Shown one piece after another: positions 27,030 through 35,560 of a stretch of 64,000 nucleotides of DNA. The translations under genes and the position numbers were made by a program. The notes below the pieces were generated by a model that did no database searches, was not told where the DNA came from, and worked only from the letters and a program-made list of their open reading frames with translations. Numbering within the stretch: the first letter of the stretch is position 1; each line of letters begins with the position of its first letter. The stretch is from Palsa-1033 sp963735455 (lineage in GTDB: Bacteria > Chloroflexota > Limnocylindria > Limnocylindrales > CSP1-4), in assembly GCA_963735455.1 (NCBI GenBank), contig CAVTKZ010000001.1, forward strand, positions 62,001-126,000, read 5' to 3'.

Positions 27030-27592
27030 ATGCACCTCCCGGCCGGCGGCCGGTCGCGGACGGCCCGGGTCCTCACCCTGCTCAGCCTCGTGGTCGTGCT
27101 CGCCCTGGCTGCCTGGGCCGTCCACGGAATCGGCTCGGGCTGCTCCTCGCCGGAACCGGTCGGGGTGACGCCGGCCGAGCCCGGCCAGGCTGCCCCGCCC
27201 CTCGTCGGGCTCACGATCGCAGGGACGCCATTCGACCTGGCAAGCCTGCACGGCAAGCCGGTGATCGTGAACTTCTGGGCGTCGTGGTGCGTGCCTTGCC
27301 AGGCCGAGTTCCCGTTGTTCGAGGCGGCCCAGGCCGAGCCACGCCGGCGATGGCCTGACGTTCGTCGGCGTGATCTACCAGGACACGCCGGCGGCGGCCC
27401 AGGCCTTCGCCTCGGGCCACGGCGCGACCTGGGCAACGTGACGACCCGTACGGGTCGATCGCCACGGCCTACACCGTGGTCGCCCCGCCGCAGACCTACT
27501 TCATCGACCGGCAGGGCGTCCTCCGCTCGCGCCAGATCGGCCAGATCACCCAGGCGGACCTCGACCGGCAGCTCGCCGCGATCCTGCCGTGA
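27030..27592 (+). CDS. TlpA/ResA-type membrane thioredoxin (two frame changes)
   Basis: An N-terminal helix (about 11-32) anchors a thioredoxin fold facing outward. The active site is NFWASWCVPCQAEFP, the W-C-x-P-C motif of TlpA/ResA/CcmG proteins that reduce apocytochromes or oxidase copper sites. The frame changes near 27340 and near 27440; joined, the protein continues LTFVGVIYQDTPAAAQAF and TAYTVVAPPQTYFIDRQGVL to TGA 27592. It follows the oxidase genes by 10 bases, consistent with oxidase or cytochrome maturation. The stop overlaps the next GTG. Confidence 0.8.
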
Positions 27593-28583
27593 CGCCGGCC
27601 GGCGCGGATGCGACCCGGACGACGGCGACGACTGGCCCGGCCGGCAGCCCCGCGCGATCTCGGTCGAGGGCCTGCGCAAGCGCTACGCCGGCCGGGCGGT
27701 CGTCGACGGGCTGTCGTTCAGCGTGGCGGCCGGCGAGGTGTTCGCGATCCTGGGCCCCAACGGGGCGGGCAAGACGACGACGGTCGAGATCCTCGAGGGC
27801 TACCGCCGCCGCGACGGCGGCCAGGTCCGGGTCCTGGGCCTCGATCCCGCGACCTCGGGCCGGGCGAGCTGCACGGACGGGTCGGCCTGATGCTCCAGGG
27901 CGGCGGGATCTACCCGCAGGCTCGGCCGCGCGAGATCCTCCACCTCTACGCCCGCTTCTATCGCCAGCCGCGCGACCCGGACGAGCTCCTCGAGCAGGTC
28001 GGCCTGGCCGAGGCGGCCACGACTCGCTACAAGGTCCTGTCCGGCGGCCAGAAGCAGCGCCTGGGCCTGGCCCTGGCCCTGCTCGGCCGGCCCGAGCTGG
28101 TGATCCTCGACGAGCCGACGGCGGGCATGGACCCGGCCGCCAAGGCCTCGACCCGGCGAGCTGATCGGCGAGCTCGGCGGCGCGGGCACGACCGTCCTGC
28201 TGACGACCCACGAGCTGGCCGACGTCGAGCGGATGGCCGACCGGATCGCGATCGTCGACCACGGCCGGATCGTGGCCGCGGGGACGCCGGCGGAGCTGTC
28301 GGCCGAGCGCCCAGCCGCGGCTCCGCTTCCGGCTGGAGCGGGCGCTCGAGCCCCGGGACCGCACGGCGCTGGCGGCCGCCCTCGGGAGCGGCGCGATCAG
28401 CGACGACGGCGGGGCAGGGCGGTACCGCCTCGACGGCCTCGATTCGAGCCCCGGCGCTGGTCGCCGGCCTGTCGGCCTGGTGCGCTGGAGCGGGGCCTGC
28501 TGATTGCCGAGCTGCGTACGACCGGCGCCACGCTCGAGGAGCGCTACCTGGCCCTGACCGGAGGTCGCCCGCTCGATGGCTGA
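27589..28583 (+). CDS. ABC transporter ATPase of the ABC-2 type (several frame changes)
   Basis: Pieces in three frames assemble into one ATPase: ISVEGLRKRYAGRAVVDGLSF, Walker A LGPNGAGKTTT, the Q-loop region VGLMLQGGGIYP, signature VLSGGQKQRLGLALAL, Walker B LVILDEPTAGMDP, and an H-loop TTHELADVERMADRI. The frame changes near 27650, 27865, 28150 and 28315-28480. It ends at TGA 28583, overlapping the permease start by eight bases. It belongs to the CcmA/DrrA-like group that powers export by ABC-2 permeases. Confidence 0.78.
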
Positions 28584-29335
28584 GGCGAACGGCGCTCCGG
28601 TCCTCCAGTCGACCCTGGCCCAGCTCGGGATGGAGCTGCGGCTGACCGCGCGGCGGGGCGAGAACCTGTTCGTGATCATCGTCCTGCCGCTTGATCCTGC
28701 TTGTCTTCTTCGCGCTCGTGCCGGCGCTCACCCCGAACACGGCCAGGCCGATCGACTTCCTGCTGCCCGGGATCCTGGCCCTGGCCGTGATCTCGACGAG
28801 CCTGGTCAACCTGTCGATCGCCACGGCCTTCGAGCGCTCGTACGGCGTCCTGAAGCGACTTGGCGGCTCGCCCCTGCCGCGAGCCGGCCTGATCGCCGCA
28901 AAGATCCTTGCCGTTCTCGTCGTCGAGGTCGTCCAGGTTGTCCTGCTCGTCGGGGTCGCACTGGCGCTCTTCGGCTGGAGCCCGGGCAGCGGCTGGTCGC
29001 CGGCGGTCGTCGTCAGCGCGTTCGGCCTGGGCACGCTGGCCTTCGCCGGCCTCGGCCTGCTGCTGGCCGGCACGTTGCGGGCCGAAGGGACGCTGGCCGC
29101 GGCGAATGGCCTGTTCCTGGCCTGCCTGCTGCTGGGCGGGGTGATCCTGCCGGTCGACCACCTGCCGGGCTTCCTGGCGGACCTCGCCCGGGTCCTGCCG
29201 GCCAGCGCGCTGTCGGATGCCTACCGGATCGGCCTCGGCTCGGCCGGCGCGATCCGCTGCCGGCGCTTGCTCGTGCTGGCCGCCTGGGGCGTCGGCGCGT
29301 CAGTGGTCGCGGCGCGCTCGTTCCGCTGGGAGTAG
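28576..29335 (+). CDS. ABC-2 type permease (one frame change)
   Basis: About 252 residues with six hydrophobic segments. The ABC-2 pattern includes RPIDFLLPGILALAVISTSLVNLSIATAFERSYGVLKRLGGSPLPR, then LLLGGVILPVDHLPGFLADLARVLPASALSDAYR. One extra T near 28690 (after VIIVLPL) shifts the frame. It is coupled to the ATPase by overlap. The substrate is unknown; location next to the TlpA and oxidase genes leaves open a role in heme or cofactor export. Confidence 0.8.
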
Positions 29336-29385
29336 CCCGCCGACTGCGGGCTCGAGGCGATTGCCGCCGCATTCCGGACAAAAGG

Positions 29386-29414
29386 GAACCCCGGGTGGTC
29401 GGGACCCGGGGTTC
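29386..29414 (-). terminator. rho-independent terminator after tRNA-fMet
   Basis: On the minus strand, GAACCCCGGGT-N7-ACCCGGGGTTC (11-bp perfect stem) is followed by CCCTTTTG. It lies 14 bases beyond the CCA of the tRNA. Confidence 0.8.
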
Positions 29415-29427
29415 AGGGATATGCGAC

Positions 29428-29502
29428 TGGTTGCGGGGGGCGGATTCGAACCGCCGACCTTCGGGTTATGAGCCCGACGAGCTGCCGCTGCTCCACCCCG
29501 CG
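29428..29502 (-). tRNA. initiator tRNA-Met (CAT), CCA encoded
   Basis: The cloverleaf folds with anticodon CAT inside a GGG/CCC-flanked stem (CGGGCTCATAACCCG). The first base C faces A at position 72, the unpaired C1-A72 of bacterial initiator tRNA. The T-loop reads GTTCGAATC and CCA is genomically encoded. The D loop is short (7 bases). TATAGT lies exactly six bases before the mature 5' end, and a terminator follows. Confidence 0.93.
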
Positions 29503-29508
29503 GCCTTC

Positions 29509-29514
29509 ACTATA
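29509..29514 (-). promoter_or_regulatory. -10 hexamer TATAGT of tRNA-fMet
   Basis: TATAGT-N6-first mature base (29502). The distance equals that between TAnnnT boxes and leaderless start codons here. It overlaps the end of the upstream MFS gene. Confidence 0.6.
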
Positions 29515-30865
29515 GCACAGGGCCTCCAACCGCCCCTTCGGCCGTCTCTCGGCTGCCCCGCCGAGCTGGCCGGCCCGCGTGGCAGCCCGCCGGGCCGGCC
29601 AGGTCGAGGATCGCCCGGGCGCCGATCACCAGGCTGAGGACCAGGGCCAGCGCGCCGGTGAAGCTCGAGAACCAGAACGGCAGGCGCAGGTCGAACGTGG
29701 CCAGCCAGCCGGCGATCACCGACGACAGGATGAAGCCGACCGTGCCGGCCGCCCCGAACAGGCCCTGGGCGGTCGCCGAGCGGCCGGCCGGGCTGGCCGC
29801 CGAGACGATCGCGTAGAGGGCCGGATAGGCGATCGCGATCCCCGACGACTCGAACAGGATGATCGGGATCGCCAGGCGGACGTCGGGCATGATCGTGTAC
29901 AGGATCGCCGCGATCGACGGCGCGATCGTGCCGATCACGATGAACGGCAGGCTCCCCCGCCGGTCGACGAACCGGCCGGCCCACGGCGAGAGCAGGATCA
30001 TCGGCACGGCGAACATCGCGAAGGTCGCCCCGATCAGGTCTGAGCCCGCGCCCCGCGCGACGTCAGGAACAGGCTCCAGACGACCTCGTACGTGCCCGTC
30101 GCGAAGTTGCTGCCGAGGTTGACCACGATCGCCACGATCAGCAGCCGGTTGACCAGGCGCAGCGGCCGGCCGCCCTCGTCGAGGGCGATCTCGCCGGCGC
30201 GCGACCGTCCGTCGGCCGTCGCGGCCATCTCGCCGACGCCCTCCGAGGGGACCGTGGTCCGGGCCCGGCTGCCGGGCCTGCTCGTGGACCAGGCCGAGCA
30301 CGGCCAGGCCGGCCAGCGCCGTGGCGATCCCACAGAAGACGAACACGAAGCCGTCCGAATGGGTGGCGTAGGCACCCAGCCCGCCGATCGCCGGCCCGAA
30401 CAGCAGGCCGCCCATCTGGGCCGCGCTGTACAGCCCGAACGCCTCGCCCTGGCGATCGGCGGGCGTGGCGTCGACCAGGAAGCCCCGCGCGGCCGGGTCG
30501 TAGACGGCGGTCGCGGCGCCGGTCAGGGCCCGGAGCAGCAGGAACGGCAGGATCCCGTAGCTGACCAGGTTGAGCGGGATCAGCCCGGCGGTCACGACCA
30601 GGGCGACGACCATCAACGGCTTGCGCCGGGTTCGGTCGGCGATCCAGCCGAAGATCGGCTCGAAGACCAGCCGGGCGGCCGGCCAGGCGGCGACGACGAG
30701 GCCCAGGTTGGCCAGGTCGACGCCGTGATGGGTGGTGTACAGGGGCAGGACCGGGAGCAGTGCCCCGAAGCCCACCCACAGGATGAACTCGGCCAGCAGG
30801 AGCGGCAGGATCGGTCCCCAGCGGACCAGCCAGGTGCTGCTCTTGGGCTCGGCGGACGGGGTCAT
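29510..30865 (-). CDS. MFS transporter (two compensating frame changes)
   Basis: About 450 residues and twelve hydrophobic segments. The MFS loop 2-3 motif appears as GWIADRTRRKPLM (about 73-85), and the first half contains GAATAVYDPAARGFLVDATPADRQGEAFG, typical of multidrug or sugar-efflux MFS permeases. The frame changes near 30278 and returns near 30048, so the middle (TVPSEGVGEMAATADGRS...TYEVVWSLFLTSRGA) is in another frame. The substrate is unknown. It ends 7 bases before tRNA-fMet on the same strand. Confidence 0.83.
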   Translation of the reverse strand: MTPSAEPKSSTWLVRWGPILPLLLAEFILWVGFGALLPVLPLYTTHHGVDLANLGLVVAAWPAARLVFEPIFGWIADRTRRKPLMVVALVVTAGLIPLNLVSYGILPFLLLRALTGAATAVYDPAARGFLVDATPADRQGEAFGLYSAAQMGGLLFGPAIGGLGAYATHSDGFVFVFCGIATALAGLAVLGLVHEQARQPGPDHGPLGGRRRDGRDGRRTVARRRDRPRRGRPAAAPGQPAADRGDRGQPRQQLRDGHVRGRLEPVPDVARGAGSDLIGATFAMFAVPMILLSPWAGRFVDRRGSLPFIVIGTIAPSIAAILYTIMPDVRLAIPIILFESSGIAIAYPALYAIVSAASPAGRSATAQGLFGAAGTVGFILSSVIAGWLATFDLRLPFWFSSFTGALALVLSLVIGARAILDLAGPAGCHAGRPARRGSRETAEGAVGGPVL

Positions 30866-31010
30866 CGAAACGGGCTCGTGCGGTGCGGAGGATCATCGTA
30901 CGTGGCCGGCTGCGGTCGCTGGCCCGCGTTCCGGCCGGCGCGTCCGCCGCGTGGCGACGGGCGCGGCCGCCGTCCGACACCTCGAGCGTCCCGCCCCTGC
31001 CTCCGGGCCC

Positions 31011-31016
31011 TATCCT
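31011..31016 (+). promoter_or_regulatory. -10 hexamer TATCCT, leaderless-type
   Basis: TATCCT-N6-GTG(31023). Confidence 0.55.
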
Positions 31017-31022
31017 GAGGTC

Positions 31023-31283
31023 GTGCTGCTCAGCCCGGAGTTCCTGCTCGTCGCGATGCTCGTGGCGCTGATCGCGCTGGTGCCCACCCGCCGGCTGCAG
31101 CAGCTGGGCTGGCCGACGAGCTGGCTGCGAACGTACTGGATCCTGCTCTTCGCCTGCGGGCTGATCCTGGGCGAAGTGCCGAGCTCGGCTCGCCTGCTGG
31201 TCCCGGCCCTGCTGATCGCCGGAGTGCTGCCCTATGTCGCCGGCGGGATCCTCAGCCGCTTCGCGCGGCGTCGAGGCCGGTAG
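31023..31283 (+). CDS. small membrane protein of unknown function
   Basis: 86 residues from GTG 31023, chosen because of the TATCCT box six bases upstream. Two or three hydrophobic segments (FLLVAMLVALIALVP, YWILLFACGLILGE, LLVPALLIAGVLPYVAGGIL) and a very basic tail (RFARRRGR). It is not recognised. The neighbours are MFS (divergent) and tRNA-Lys (convergent). Confidence 0.6.
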   Translation: MLLSPEFLLVAMLVALIALVPTRRLQQLGWPTSWLRTYWILLFACGLILGEVPSSARLLVPALLIAGVLPYVAGGILSRFARRRGR

Positions 31284-31296
31284 CCTTCTGGCCAGG

Positions 31297-31372
31297 TGGT
31301 GAGCCGTCTGGGATTCGAACCCAGGACCAATCGCTTAAAAGGCGACTGCTCTAACCGCTGAGCTAACGGCCC
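31297..31372 (-). tRNA. tRNA-Lys (TTT), CCA encoded
   Basis: A complete cloverleaf: acceptor GGGCCGT paired with ACGGCTC (one G-U), D-arm TAGCTCAGCGGTTAGAGC, anticodon loop CTTTTAA (anticodon TTT), T-arm GGGTTCGAATCCC and encoded CCA. A TACAGT -10 candidate lies at 31389-31394, giving a leader of about ten bases before RNase P processing. Confidence 0.95.
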
Positions 31373-31573
31373 CCTGAGGCGCAGTTCCACTGTACGCGAA
31401 CCCAAGGAGGCCGCCTCGGTGCGACAATGGTGCCTGGGGACCCCGACTGTCGCCATCGACGTCCATCCAGGACGCTCTCGACGGGTAGGCTCGCGGACAC
31501 CCCAGGAACGCCGGATCGGAGCGCGAGCCCAGGCAGCGCACTTACGCCGAGCGGCCAAGCGAGGAGTCTCTTG

Positions 31574-34420
31574 ATGCTTCGGACTTCGATCGGTGCCCGA
31601 CTCATGAGTGTGGGAGCTGCCACGCTCCTGATCGCCGGCCTGTTCGCCCAGGCGGCCCCGACGCTCGCCGCCTCGCCGGCCCACACCTCATCTTCGGCCT
31701 GGGGCTACGGCAGCCCTGGGCGTCCAGCAGGGAGCGGGCCGGACGGCCAACCTCCGGACGCTCGCGACAAGGCCGGCAGGAAAGCTGCCGTTCGATCCGG
31801 CGGCCGCGAGTGCCGCCCTGGCTAAGGCCGTTGCTCCCGCATTGGGCGCGAGTCCGGCGGTCGTCGGGCCTCCGCCACCCGATCTGGCCACCGCTCTCGG
31901 GGGCACCGGCCGCGACGACACCGGTCGGCGCCGCCGGCCGACGAGGCCGGTGCCGGCAACCAGACGCCTGCCGACGCCGGGATTGCGAGCGGACCGGATG
32001 AAGCTGATGCAGACCGGTAACAATTCGGTGCCGAACGTTCACCGACCGCGCAGGCGGCAATCTGCGTGACCGACACGTTGTCTGACTTCTTCGGGCTGGC
32101 CGAGAGATCGGCGTACACGACTCGACGCCGAGCCCAGGGTCGACCTTCGATGTCGCTCCGCCAACGCTGGATCGCGTCCGAGCTCAGCTGGGACTGTGCA
32201 ACGGACACGCATATCCGGGGACACGGCCCTGTATTCGGCCACGGCTACGTCGACTAGCGATCTCGGACACGGCGGATCCGCTCGGGGACTGGACCGATTC
32301 TCCTCGTTCCTGTGGCAGTGACGCCCTGCCGGACGTCCCGAGCTTCGGATCCTCTACCGACAAGTTCGGCCTGACGGCCAGCATCTTCGACATGGGCCCC
32401 GGCGGCAGCAGCACGAGCCCGGGCTGCGTGAGCGGAACGTTCCTCGGACTCGCGCAGGCAATCGTCCACGACTGGTCTCGAGCTCAGCCCGGCTTCGTCG
32501 CATCGACTCTTCATTTCCAGACGCGCACGTATTCAGCGCTCGACTCCGTCCGGATCGCGACCCAGGAGCCCGTCGTCGACGCCAGCCTGCGGATGGTCGG
32601 GATCGGCAATGGCACGGCCGCTGGCAACGTCACCTACGTCGACATCACCGGGTCTGCCGTCCATGGAACGGTTGCCGACCACGTGTTCGACCTGACGGCC
32701 TTGAACGTGGTGCCCGTCTTCGCCACGCCACCCAGCCCTGCCCAATCCGGCGGAACGTTGACCGGGGCGATGACCGGCGCGCCTGACAGCGTCATCTACA
32801 GCGGCGGCAAGCTGGCCTTCGCCGCGACGTACCCTTGCATCCCGGCCGGCGATTCGACGACCCGGGACTGCATCCGGGTGACGACCCTCGCCAACAGCAA
32901 CCCGGCCGTCCAGCCGACAAGGCTCGGGGACGCGCTCATTGGGACCAACGCAATCGACTCCTCATTTGGCGGCCTGGCCTTCAACGGCCACGGCGTCCTG
33001 GTGACCACATTCACCGAATCGTCGTCCAGCACGTTCGCTTCCTCGTACGCCAGCTACAACCGGCCCGCGGATTCGCCTTCCGCCTGGAGCGCACCGCAAC
33101 TGTTGACCGCCGGAGCGGCGACGTACACGGGTGCCAGCTGGGGTGCCTATACGTTGGCTGCAACTGATCTTCAGGATCCCACTGCCGTCTGGGTCGGCGA
33201 CCCCTATGCCAATGGCTCGGGTGGCTGGTCCACGACGATCCATGAGCTGGTCGTCGGCGGCGCCGGCGACGGCTACGTCCCGGTCAGCCCGATGCGGGTC
33301 CTCGACACGCGGATCGGGCGAGGCCTGTCGGGCGTGTTCACGGCCAACGTCCCGCGCACCTTCCAGGTCGCCGGAGTGACGGTCAACTCGGTCACGATCC
33401 CGGGCAACGCGGTCGCGATCACCGGCAACCTGACGGTCACCCAGCAGACCGGCGCCGGCAACGTCGCCCTGACCCCGACCCCGACGGCCAACCCGACGAG
33501 CTCGACGCTGAACTTCCCGCTCGCCGATGACCGGGCCAACAACGTCACGATCGCCCTCTCGGCGACCGGCAGCGCGTCAGCCGTCTACAAGGCCACGACC
33601 GGCCGCCACACCCAGCTGATCCTCGATGTGACTGGCTACTTCCTGGCGGGCTCGGGCCAGGCCTACCACCCGATCAGCTCGACCCGGGTCCTCGATACCC
33701 GGACGAGCCATACCACCCATCTCTTCCACGCCAACGTGGCCCAGGCCTTCCAGGTCACCAACGGCACGACGATCCCGAGTACTGCGACGGCGATCACGGC
33801 CAACGTGACGGTGACCAACCAGACCAAGGCAGGCTACGTCGCGCTGACCCCGACCAACACCAACAATCCGACGACCTCGACGATCAACTTCCCGCTCAAA
33901 GACGACCGGGCCAACGGCCTGACGGTCCCGCTGTCGGTCACGGGCACGGTCTCGGCGGTCTACAAGGCCGCGGCCGGCGGCACGACCAACCTGATCCTCG
34001 ATGTCACCGGCTATTACTCGAGCGCCGGGGGCGGCCTCCTCTTCCATCCGCTCAACCCCGGGCGTCGGATCGACACCCGGCTGGCGCTCGGGACGGCCGG
34101 CCAGGGCAACGGCCTCTCCGGACCACAGGGCACGACCTCGCGGAGCGCCGTGATCGCGGGCCACTTCGGGGTGCCCGGCCACTGCCGCCGCGATCACCGG
34201 CAACCTGACGATCACCGGCCAGACCGGGGCGGGCTACGTGGCCGTCACCGATAGCTCGATCGCCCATCCCACGACATCGACGATCAACTTCCCGCTGGCC
34301 GACGACCGGGCCAACGGGATCACCACGCCGCTCGGGGCGGGCGACCTGTGGTTCGTCTACCAGGTCCTCGCCGGCAAGCACGTCCAGCTGATCGTCGACC
34401 TCACCGGCTACTTCCAGTAA
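31574..34420 (+). CDS. large secreted protein with three C-terminal repeats (several frame changes)
   Basis: ATG 31574 follows GAGGAG by seven bases. It opens a signal peptide (LMSVGAATLLIAGLFAQAAPTLAAS). The region 31690-32390 is broken into at least three frames but contains exported-protein composition. From 32392 a long frame carries a Thr/Ser/Ala-rich beta-type domain. The C-terminal part holds three repeats of about 125 residues (33279-33641, 33658-34014, 34033-34417), each of the form RVLDTR...AITGNLTVT...GYVALTPT...STLNFPLADDRAN...LILDVTGYF, known from exported actinobacterial and Chloroflexota proteins. One more frame change is near 34180. It is likely a surface or released protein; the enzymatic part is unidentified. 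Confidence 0.7.
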
Positions 34421-34427
34421 GGGCAGG

Positions 34428-34464
34428 GCGAGGAAGGCCTGGCCCGGCGCCTGGCCTTCCTCGC
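34428..34464. terminator. strong hairpin terminator candidate
   Basis: GCGAGGAAGGCC-N13-GGCCTTCCTCGC, a 12-bp perfect stem seven bases after the stop of the secreted protein. No T-run. Confidence 0.65.
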
Positions 34465-34545
34465 ATCACGACTCCACCAGCCCGAGCGAGGCACGGTCCC
34501 GGGCTCGTCCGTGCACGGCTCCGGGCGGCTTCCGGCCGTGCTTGC

Positions 34546-34551
34546 TACGAT
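34546..34551 (+). promoter_or_regulatory. -10 hexamer TACGAT, leaderless-type
   Basis: TACGAT-N6-GTG(34558). Confidence 0.55.
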
Positions 34552-34557
34552 CGAGCC

Positions 34558-34935
34558 GTGACCGACTTCTACACGATCGACCGGGCCAACGACCGGCTCG
34601 AGTCGCTCGAACCGATCCTGACCCAGCTGCGCGGCCAGCGCGATGAGCTGCGCGAGTTGAAGGCCGCTTTCGACGCGACCGAGGCCGGACCGGAGCATGA
34701 GCGGCTGCGCCTGCGGATGCAGGGGGTCATCGACCAGATGCAGGCCGGTGTGGTCCGGATCGACGGCTGGAAGGTGACCCTGCGCGATATCGAGACGGGC
34801 CTCGTCGACTTCCCGGCCCTCGTCTCGGGCCGCCAGGTCTGGCTGTGCTGGCGCCTGGGCGAGGCCGATGTCGCCTGGTGGCACGAGCTCGAGGCCGGCG
34901 TGGCCGGCCGCCAGCCGCTGATCGAGCTGAGGTAG
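34558..34935 (+). CDS. DUF2203-family protein
   Basis: 125 residues from GTG 34558. The DUF2203 pattern is clear: TIDRANDRLESLEPILTQL at the start, a helical middle, then DIETGLVDFPALVSGRQVWLCWRLGEADVAWWHELEAG. The function of this family is not known. It is followed after six bases by a rhodanese gene. Confidence 0.83.
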   Translation: MTDFYTIDRANDRLESLEPILTQLRGQRDELRELKAAFDATEAGPEHERLRLRMQGVIDQMQAGVVRIDGWKVTLRDIETGLVDFPALVSGRQVWLCWRLGEADVAWWHELEAGVAGRQPLIELR

Positions 34936-34941
34936 CCGACG

Positions 34942-35310
34942 ATGAGCTTCCCGCCGGCAGTCCCGACGATCGAGCCGGCCGAGGCCGAGCGGCGCCTCAG
35001 CGAGGGCGATCCCGATGGCCGCCGGCCGCTCCTGGTCGACGTCCGGAACATGGACGAGTTCCTCGAGGCGCGGGTCCCGGGCGCCCGATTCATCCCCCTC
35101 CCGGAGTTCGCGGCCCGCTTCGAGGAGCTACCCCGCGATCGGCCGCTCTTCCTCTTCTGCCGCTCCGGCTCGCGCTCGGCGGCCGCCACCGCGCACCTCG
35201 TCCGGCTGGGCTGGTCGGACGTCAGCAATGTGAACGGCGGCCTGATCGCCTGGCAATGGGCCAAGCTGCCCCTGGTCGAAGGCCCGCTGGAGCCCGGCGA
35301 AGGCAGCTAG
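34942..35310 (+). CDS. single-domain rhodanese
   Basis: A 122-residue sulfurtransferase domain. The active-site loop is FLFCRSGSRSAAA with the catalytic Cys, preceded by LLVDVRNMDEFLEARVPGARFIPL, the CH2A-type signature. It handles sulfane sulfur, perhaps in thiolation or stress responses. The TAG stop overlaps the stop of a convergent small gene in CTAG. Confidence 0.88.
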   Translation: MSFPPAVPTIEPAEAERRLSEGDPDGRRPLLVDVRNMDEFLEARVPGARFIPLPEFAARFEELPRDRPLFLFCRSGSRSAAATAHLVRLGWSDVSNVNGGLIAWQWAKLPLVEGPLEPGEGS

Positions 35311-35483
35311 GGAGTCGGGCCCCCGGGGCAACCGACCAGGGTGGGCTGGCCGTCGGGTCCGAGCGTGGAGCACGGCCCGGCCGTGAATGGCAGGACGGTG
35401 ACCCGCGGTCCGTCCATGCCCACGACGAACGAGCCGACCACCAGCCCGACCAGCAACGCCACGAACACGAAGAAGGCACGCAT
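35307..35483 (-). CDS. 58-residue membrane or secreted peptide
   Basis: ATG 35483 to TAG 35307. The N terminus is one hydrophobic helix (AFFVFVALLVGLVVGSFVVG). The rest is Gly/Pro rich with two cysteines (PCST and GCPG). It is supported by the exact CTAG stop overlap with the rhodanese gene, a recurrent feature of real convergent pairs in this window. It has no recognised family. Confidence 0.5.
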   Translation of the reverse strand: MRAFFVFVALLVGLVVGSFVVGMDGPRVTVLPFTAGPCSTLGPDGQPTLVGCPGGPTP

Positions 35484-35560
35484 CTCGGGCTCAGCCTACG
35501 CCCCGGTTCGACGCTCGGCCACCGGGACCTTCAGACGGCCCGAGCTCGGGCCGGGGGCGC

